Source: Pegoplata infirma
Lineage: Eukaryota > Arthropoda > Insecta > Diptera > Anthomyiidae
Assembly: GCA_963921195.1 (NCBI GenBank)
Contig: OY992540.1
Span: 23,572,262 to 23,636,261 of the forward strand
Direction of reading: 5' to 3'
DNA length: 64,000 nt
The notes under the pieces were generated by a model. The model made no database searches. It had not been told where the DNA came from and worked only from the letters and a program-made list of their open reading frames with translations. Positions 57,352-64,000 of this stretch are shown here, one piece after another; the first letter of the stretch is position 1; every line of letters starts with the position of its first letter. The position numbers and the translations under genes were made by a program.

Positions 57352-60300
57352 TTATTTTAAATTGATGAAAATATTATTATTTGCCTTTAATAAAACCAAT
57401 TGTTCAAAATTTTCGTCACTAAGTGATCCCCGACGTGGGCTATTAACGATTCCTGCAAATGAAAATAAACGCTCAACAGACGCCGATGATGGTAAATTAG
57501 TAAACGTCTTTAGAGCCAACTTCTTCAAAATCGGATATTTGTTTAAAGATGTAATACATGTACTAGGATCATTTAAGTAGTCATAGTACTGCATTTCCAA
57601 TGCACTAGATGGTTTTGTAGTGCTTTTTACCTGTAATGTTTCATTATCTGAAATAAAAATTTGATTTTGATTTTATGATTCTATTGATATATGAGGAGTT
57701 CCATAACAAAACGCAACAATTCCACTTTAACAGTTTTTGAGATAAACCCACAAATATAAACAAAGTCAGTAGTGAGTTTGAGTGTAATTACTAAGCTTTG
57801 GGATGTTTCATAATTAAAGTCAACAGTGAATTGCAGTGTAAATATTGAGCTTTGGGATGATTTTTAGTAATGGTTGCATGGATTTTAATGTGTAGAATAG
57901 GATTTAGTTAAAAAAACAAAAAATTCAAAAAGTGGAATTGTTGCGTTTTGTTATGGAACTCCTCATATGTACTATATATATGGTATTATATCATTACCTT
58001 TGAATATACAAAATTCGTACTTATCATCATTACTGTTACAAGTGATTGGTGTGGTCAAAGTATCAAAAGGCTTTCCAACACTTAAAACGATTTGGTGTAT
58101 ATCTTGGATTGTTTTATTGTGTGGTATGTCCTCTATAGCTTGAAACCATCTTATTTTTATTGATGGACGTAGTACAGAAGCTGTAATTGCCATATATGCA
58201 GGCTCTTTCAAAAAAAAAATATCGTTGAATCTCTCAATTAAACACTCTTCAATGTTAATTACAACTGGCATTAAATATTTTAAATCGTTACTGAGTACGA
58301 TACGTCGAAGCTTAGTTCTAAGGGTAAATAGAGACGGTATCAAGTCGCAGAAATGTATATTTTTATCGCCTTGTAAATTATCTATGGCCACTGCCAAAGG
58401 TTTCATAATCATATAATACTCTTCTAAATACAGCAAATCATGTTCATCAAAACCCTGTATTCCTAAAGTTTCGCAAACTTCAGGAATATTTTCTTTACAT
58501 TCCAAAATCCTCTCCACTGCATCGTAGGTTGAATTCCAACGTGTGACAACAGGAACCACCAGTGACTTTTTCAAAATTTTCTTTATTATTTCGGCTGATT
58601 TTGGCCACTTGCATTTCTTCCACAATTCATTACAAATCTTAAATGCCTAATAGAAAAATATATTTGCTTAAAGTTTTTAAAATCATTCGTATTGAAAAAC
58701 ATAACTATACACAGTGGAGCAGAATCCAAATATTTTGGCATGAAACTTTAAACATTAACTGGTTCTGTTACTGTTATTTCTCCCTAAACAAGGGAAGTCT
58801 TCCTAAGACAATTTAAATTATTTTGGCAAACCGATCAGGCAGTGCGAAATGCTGGACTTATTTGTAAAATATTTTAATTTTGCCCACTGTGTTATGTTAA
58901 ACAGACATTGATATACAGCATCGTAGAGAACAGCCGAATAAAACATACAATTAAAAAAATAAAAATAAATAAATACCTTACAATGACGAATATATATATC
59001 TTCTTGTTTTTTTAAATAATTTAAGAAATCAGTTGTTGCTATTAGATTTAGTGTATGAGTAGCACATCTTATATGTTTCGGCAAATTGGAGTCATCGCCT
59101 TTGAAAATATACTCCTCATCGTCGCAATCATCTATCACAATACCAAAGTCCTTAAAAGCTTTTACGAAATTTGATCCGTTGTCAGTGGTTGTTCCAGTTA
59201 AAATTTCTGGTTTGAGATTGAAGTTGTTGTTGATTTCACTAATTAATTGGGCGATTTTGGATCCCGAATGCACACCACTGAAGCGTTTGCAAGCAATTGC
59301 AACGGATGTCCTATTAAAATCGTCATCTAGCCAGTGGGCTGTGTACCCGAAAAAGCTTCTGGTCTTGGTAGACCATATATCCGCTGTGGTGCACACGAAT
59401 TGTGCTTTTTGTATCTCCAGTTTTATAAAATTCATAATTAGTTCATGACTTTCATGAACCAACTTGGTTAACTTCGGTCGGCTTCTAACCTTTATGTTTT
59501 CTTTATCAAAAAGATCGAGAAATGATTTTTTTTCGACAATTGATAAAGGTAGACAGCAATCAGATACAAAATTTACCAATTTTTTATCAAAGTCATTCTG
59601 TTGTTGAGAGGTAGTATCCTTAATCTCTTTTGTAGACAAATATTTTTCAAAAGATTGGGGATGTTGAATTTTTAAGTGCTTTGTAAAATTTGATGTCACG
59701 TAAATTGATCCCTTTACTTTTTTTTTGCATATGCTGCATATAGCAGTAATACCACCATTGTCAGACTAATAAAAAAAAGATTTCTAATTAGATTTTGGTC
59801 AAGCTGTAACACGTTTTAAGAAATTTGAGTAGAAAAAGTAAAAGTTCACTCTTATGGCCCACTGTAGAATGCCTAGCCAAATCATTTCAAAAAAACTGTT
59901 TAACAAACCTCCAAAGGATTTTGGTCACGTACTTTTTTTGGCCCACTGAAGTTTTTTAAAGGCGTGTGGAATAAGTGAAATAAATGATGTAAACACACTT
60001 CTTACAATTAGCTAACAAGTCTCCCTGGTGTAACAGTCCAATCTTCATGGAACTTGGATATGTTGTTCAGAACAAAAATTAATAAAACACTTGGTATTTT
60101 AATCAATATAACATAGTTTTTTTTTTTTACATAAATGTTAATACTTTAAAAATTTTAATATCTTATGCACTTCCTGTCTCTAGAGACCCCCAGTGAAATT
60201 TGATGCACAAAATATTTGTAAAACAATTTAACCATTTAAATGCCTTTTTTAATAGACTTTTGGTTTTTATTTTAAGCCTAAAACATTTTTTTTTGTAATT

Positions 60301-60917
60301 TGAATAGGCAATTTATAATAAAAGCAATTACTAAGACTGGTTTCGGGTACTCGGCGGTCGTCAAATCTACAAATCACAAGCACTAAAAAAATATTTTTCT
60401 CTGCAATATTTACCGAGATATGTACATAGTTTTTTAGGTATAAAATCTAAATAACGGTAAACATCACTGAAAGCAGAGTACTCCGTGTTCTCTCAAAATA
60501 TACGCAACCACTACCAGATAGTGTTTGTAATCAAAAAACAGAGCATTACCGTAGTGTTTGCTTTCGTCCATTAAACATAATAATAAAGTTCGGCATTATG
60601 TTTGTGTTCCTGTTTCCCAAATGTGCATAAGGTATGCAGCAAAAGTACAAACCACTAACTAACAGTTCGTTTTTTCACGAACCTTGATTTTAACTTACCT
60701 TTTCAGTAATACTATAAAATTCTTTTGATAAAATCGACGGAATACTACTTGTCATAGATACACTTCTTTTCCTCTTAGAAGATCCTGAACTCGACGGTTC
60801 TTTTAGAGAGTCATCAGAATCCTCGTTAATCAAACTTCTTTTTTTCTTTTTTATTTCCGGTTCTACAAAGGAAGGATCTTTAACAGAATCGTCCGAATCA
60901 AAATCGCAATCAGACAT
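57352..60917 (-). CDS. hAT transposase with BED zinc finger, four exons, 650 residues
   Basis: Exons: 60917-60699, 59765-58977, 58646-57998 and 57647-57352. All introns are GT-AG (donors AAG/GTAAGT, AAG/GTATTT, AAAG/GTAATG; acceptors TTAG, TTAG, TTCAG). Phases 0, 0 and 1 join without a stop, giving 1953 bases including the stop. The ATG at 60917 is the first in frame. Residues 1-73 are acidic, with basic clusters (KKKKR, KRKR) that may direct nuclear import. A BED finger follows (C83, C86, H103, H108; CSIC and TKHLKIQH). The RNase H-like core has D202 (CTTADIWS), D268 (TTTDNGSN), the RCATHTLNL motif at 306-314 and R372-W373 (TRWNSTYD). The C-terminal dimerisation region (about 575-645) has the third acidic residue E611 in SSASVERLFSFAG. 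Family knowledge: hAT enzymes cut and paste DNA, leaving 8-bp duplications. Length is normal. Exon joins are predicted from sequence only. Confidence 0.93.
57692..57965. mobile_element. TGAGGAGTTCC MITE, copy 2, in intron 3 of the transposase
   Basis: 274 bp with a perfect 37-bp terminal inverted repeat, flanked by TA (57690-57691 and 57966-57967). It lies between the donor at 57997 and the acceptor at 57648, leaving both splice sites intact. Same length as copy 31911-32184. Confidence 0.9.
59766..60698 (-). other. Intron 1 of the hAT transposase
   Basis: 933 bases bounded by GTAAGT and ATTAG. It splits the BED finger coding region just before its first cysteine pair. The sequence is AT-rich with no nested element recognised. 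Confidence 0.8.
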
Positions 60918-61224
60918 TTTAAAATAAAAACGCAAAAACCATAAAATTCTCAGAAGACGAAAATTAATAAAAACAAATTATTTTGAATTAATTTTTTTGA
61001 AAGTTTCCAAAAATGTTGCTCAAGTTTTTTATTTCAACAAAATGTTTATCAAGTATTTTACTTGATGAAAATTTGTTTCAAATAAAAAATACTTGAAAAT
61101 ACTTGAACTTGAAAATTTATTCAAGTAAGTAAAAAATATTTATACTTGAAAATCTCAAGTATAAGTATTTCTATACTTACTTGAAAATACTTGAATTCAA
61201 GTTTTTTACAGGTTTGCTTGCAAT

Positions 61225-61466
61225 ACATTATTTATTCACGTCAACAATGAATATAAAAAAGATTTTGAAATAGCTCGAACGGTTTTTCAAATAGAAATAA
61301 TGGCGGGTTTTCCTTCGTTAAAACTCCAAAGGCAATATCTCGAAAAGCGTTTGCGGTTTTCGTAAAATAACTTTCAATTTGAGTTAGCAAACTTTTAGCA
61401 GATTTTTCTTCTGATATATATATTTTAATTTATTTAAATTTTAAGTTTAAGAAAAAAAAGAAACTG
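61225..61466. other. Short non-coding spacer
   Basis: Contains AATATCTCGAAAAGCG and ATAGCTCGAACGGTTTTTC words of the dispersed repeat seen near 5281-5860. No gene. Confidence 0.4.
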
Positions 61467-61665
61467 CACAGAAAAAAAAAAAAAAAATATTTGAGTAAAT
61501 TTTCAATACTACACTCAAAATAAATTCTCTGTCCAATCAGCAGAAAAATCTGCTGAAAATACACCCATTTTGAGCCATATGAGAAATCTGCTGATTTTAG
61601 CAGACACGGTTTGCTAAATATCTGTCATAAGAAGTGAATAAATATAACAAGAAAAAAAAACATAC

Positions 61666-61737
61666 GCCGCCAGCCAGCATCGAACTAGCCACCTTCCGAT
61701 TTGAAAGTACACTTCTTAACCACTACGCTACGGAAGC
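61666..61737 (-). other. tRNA-like cloverleaf in the AGCAGA MITE
   Basis: Seventy-two bases. Acceptor GCTTCCG/TGGCGGC pairs at six of seven positions (two G-T). A box TAGCGTAGTGGTTAAG; anticodon-like arm CTTTC/GGAAG with a 5-base loop; T arm GCTAG/CTGGC with loop TTCGATG. The anticodon loop is too short and lacks the usual T before the anticodon, so this is tRNA-derived rather than a working tRNA. It is the best-folded of the three MITE copies. Confidence 0.65.
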
Positions 61738-61794
61738 TTATACTTTTATGCTATTAAACATGTGTGTTGTTCGACAGCAGAGAAATTTGATTTT

Positions 61795-61945
61795 AGCAGA
61801 AATATCTGCTGATTTTAGCAGAAAAATCTGCTGATTTTAGCAGAACAATCTGCTGATTTCAGCAGAATAATCTGCTGATTCGAGCAGAACAATCTGCTGA
61901 TTTCAGCAGAGCAATCTGCTGATTTCAGCAGAGCAATCTGCTGAC
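61795..61945. repeat. Tandem AGCAGA/TCTGCT palindromic array
   Basis: Six or so units of about 23 bp, of the form GCAGAACAATCTGCTGATTT. Each can fold on itself. It lies within the MITE 61512-62162. Confidence 0.8.
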
Positions 61946-62839
61946 AATCTGTTCTGCTTTTTTTTTATATAAAAAAATTTCTCGAAAAAATAATGAAATT
62001 CAGCAAACAAAATCAGTATAAACATAGTAAAATGTCTGTTATTTTCTTATGACAGAGATTTTAGTAAAAATATCCTTCTCAGCAGAACAATCTGCTAAAA
62101 GATTGCTAATTCAAATTGAAAGTCGTTTTACAGATTTTTTGACAGAGTTTTTCTTTTGAGTGTATTGAGTAAAAAATTACTCAATTTTGCACCAGTAAAC
62201 GATTTAATAGTATTGAGTAAACTTTTAATAAAAATTTATTAAATGTTTGAAAAAAAATTGAGTAAATTTTTAATTGACACAATTAAAAATTTACTCAAAA
62301 TTTATCTATTTATTTTTTTTTTTTAAGTTTAAAAAAGTTCTAAATTTTTTTTACAAAAAAAAAAAAAACAGAAAACTTGTTTTTTCAAACTTTACCAAAC
62401 ATATTTATATCTCAAAAACATAGGAAAATTTTATAAAGACGATTACAAACTTTCATATACATACAAAAAAAACTATAAACTAAACGAGAATTTAAAAAAA
62501 ATATGAGAGTTGAAACAAAATTATAAAAACTATTAAATTTTTATTAAATTATTTACTTAAATTGTTTTTAAAATTTTTAAGTAAATTTTTAATTATGTCA
62601 ATTAAAAAATTACTCAATTTTTGTTTTTAAATTTAAACAAGTGATTACTCAAATTTGTTTCCTCCGTATTTTTTTCTGTGTGTTCCGCAATTTTAATGAA
62701 TTCCCAATTATTTTTGTGCAGATTAGTTTGTTATTTTAGAGAAAAATTCTGTTGATTTTTTCTTCAAAAATGTTAAACGTTATATTAAGATGTAATTATT
62801 TCAAAAATGTTTGTGAAATTTAAAATACTAGAACTAAAA

Positions 62840-63261
62840 ATTGTTAAATTTAAAAAAACAGCAGATTGTTTTCTTAATTTTACAGAAATATTCAGTTATT
62901 CCTTTTTGAAAAAAGAATAAAAATTTTATTTTTTTTTTTGATCTTAAAAAAAAAACTTGAAAATTTTTAAAAAAAATTATCACTGAAAAAATCAAAAAAG
63001 AACAAGTTCTTAGCAAACTGAATCTGCTAAAAGCAGCAGATTTATCAAACATCGATGCAATTTCAGCCTATTTTTCTGCTAAAATCCGCAGATGGCTCAG
63101 CTGAAATCAGCAGACTATTCTGCTAAAATTATCAGATTTTTTTGTTGTGATCAACAGATTATCTGCTGATTTCACCAAGATAATAAAGATATATATTTAG
63201 CAAACCGGATGTATTTTCAGCAGATTTTTCTTCTGATTGCACCGATAATTTATTTTGAGTA
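62840..63261. repeat. Diverged inverted copy of the AGCAGA MITE
   Basis: AAATCAGCAGACTATTCTGC and, near the end, TTCAGCAGATTTTTCTTCTG then TTTATTTTGAGTA are the inverse of the left end of 61512-62162. The outer left border is not visible and the tRNA-like part is missing. Confidence 0.5.
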
Positions 63262-63384
63262 TATGTTTAAAAAAAACATAATTGAAACTTTAAAAAAAAT
63301 AAAAAAATTTCAGAAACTATTTTTTTTTTTTCAATCCAAAACTTTGGTCGCTGGAGCCAAGGGTTAAAAAATCCGATTTGAATT

Positions 63385-63612
63385 GAAGGGCTTATTGTAA
63401 AAACTAGATAAGCAACATTTCATTTTATGGTGGTTTTAAAACTTTTAAAATAATGTAGAAAATAGAACTTTTGCAGAACTTTTATGCTCAATATACCTGT
63501 ACGAAGGGTTACAGCAAGACTTCTGCCAAAAATCTGTCAATGGAACATCAGCAGAAAGCGAAAAACACAAAAAATATAATGTTGCTTATCAAGTTCTTGC
63601 AGTAAGCCCTTC
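63385..63612. mobile_element. 228-bp fold-back with GAAGGGCTTA ends
   Basis: GAAGGGCTTATTGTAAAAAC at the left and, inverted, GAAGGGCTTACTGCAAGAAC at the right, both followed inward by the AAGCAACATT word. AATT lies on both sides, though that word is itself a palindrome. Confidence 0.65.
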
Positions 63613-63664
63613 AATTGTGTTTTAATTTTTAAACAAAAAGAAACATAAGACGATTTGTTTTGAA

Positions 63665-64000
63665 TAGAGATGGGTGCTGGTCACGTGATTCACGTGAATC
63701 ATGCGTGAGTGTGTGTGTTTTTCATTTCAATCATGTGATTGACTAAATCTGAGTGAGTGATTAGTGAGTGAGTCATTTATTTTTTGCGTGAGTTTGCGTG
63801 ATTAGATTTTATGATTTGCACAATTTTTTTAAATTTTTTGTATAAAAATTTTTTTTGGAGTTTTTTTTTTGGTAAGAACATTTTATTGCGTGAGTAGATT
63901 TTGTGTGACTCACGCGTGAGCGTGATTTAATTTGAGTCACGCGTGAGCGTAAGTAAGTGTTTTATTACTCACGTGAATAGTGAGTGAGCGTGAGTAAAAA
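63665..64000. mobile_element. CACGTGA-rich hAT MITE, second copy, cut by window end
   Basis: Starts TAGAGATGGGTGCTGGTCAC and follows 8246-8723 throughout (CACGTGAATCATGCGTGA, TTTTTTGCGTGAGTTTGCG, ACTCACGCGTGAGCGTGA). The right end is outside the window, so the TSD cannot be read. Confidence 0.8.

Larger units (their letters stand above)
55052..61216 (-). mobile_element. Autonomous hAT transposon, 6.2 kb, perfect 8-bp TSD
   Basis: Ends CAAACCTGTAAAATACTT and, inverted, CAAACCTGTAAAAAACTT, with CTTGCAAT at 55044-55051 and 61217-61224. Both sub-terminal regions (about 55065-55330 and 61020-61205) are arrays of ACTTGAA and TTCAAGTA words, the likely transposase binding zones. The element carries one spliced transposase gene on the minus strand and two nested MITEs. 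The matching ends, exact TSD and uninterrupted reading frame suggest recent activity. Confidence 0.93.
61512..62162 (-). mobile_element. TA-flanked MITE with tRNA-like core and AGCAGA repeats
   Basis: Ends CACTCAAAATAAATTCTCTG and, inverted, CACTCAAAAGAAAAACTCTG, with TA at 61510-61511 and 62163-62164. It contains a well-formed tRNA-like segment on the minus strand and an array of AATCTGCTGATTTCAGCAGA units. Diverged relatives: 38405-38950 and about 62840-63261. Confidence 0.8.
61467..62680. mobile_element. Element with CACAGAAAAAA ends and ATTGAGTAAA words
   Basis: Ends CACAGAAAAAAA and its inverse TTTTTTTCTGTG, with TG on both sides. The interior matches 7980-9165 (ATTACTCAATTTTGCACC, GTATTGAGTAAACTTTTAAT). 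A tRNA-like-bearing MITE is inserted at 61512-62162. Confidence 0.65.

Noticed and set aside
59086..59448. 120-residue plus frame opposite the transposase
   Set aside because: It is the antisense shadow of exon 2 of the real hAT gene.
61795..61945. CRISPR-like array of regular repeats
   Set aside because: Repeats are short, contiguous and palindromic with no unique spacers, in a eukaryotic MITE.

Overview
The window is strongly AT-rich eukaryotic nuclear DNA. It carries a spliced hAT transposase gene, many short inverted-repeat (MITE) elements, and repeats built round a TATACCCTC/GAGGGTATA hairpin of the kind common in higher flies. The best guess is non-coding DNA of a calyptrate fly such as a blow fly or relative. 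That is inference, since no host protein or rRNA gene is present to test it. I see no host exon, so the window is probably intergenic or one very long intron. Nearly all open frames are translations of low-complexity repeats.

The window is mostly layered transposon insertions. Copies of the same repeats elsewhere in the window give the empty sites, so many borders and target-site duplications (TSDs) can be read to the base. Left part (1-23284): hairpin repeats (families A, B and C), a 1.7 kb fold-back, a CACTGTG/CACAGTG-ended element with a 5-bp TSD, a hAT MITE inside a tRNA-like-bearing MITE, and a four-level nest at 11181-15127. Middle (23285-36242): composite GATGAAAA-tract elements, two of them in tandem. 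They are invaded by hAT fold-backs with perfect 8-bp TSDs (CTGTACAT, TCGGCACC, GATATGCA) and by hairpin repeats. Next (36243-48487): more hairpin repeat, a hAT MITE with TSD AAAATAAC, a GTCTCAGA minisatellite, and several palindromic elements.

Right part: a 5.45 kb hAT-ended element (48488-53939, TSD ATGCTCAA) holds two abutting hairpin repeats and a TA-flanked element with five GACGGAGTTTACA motifs. Then comes the only protein-coding gene: a complete-looking autonomous hAT element (55052-61216, TSD CTTGCAAT). Its four exons on the minus strand join in frame to a 650-residue BED-finger transposase with the expected catalytic residues. The last 3 kb holds a tRNA-like-bearing MITE, a fold-back and the start of a second E-box-rich hAT MITE.

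The hAT gene could supply transposase for related non-autonomous elements. Its own termini (CAAACCTGTAAAA) differ from those of the other hAT-type elements here, so those probably depended on other sources.
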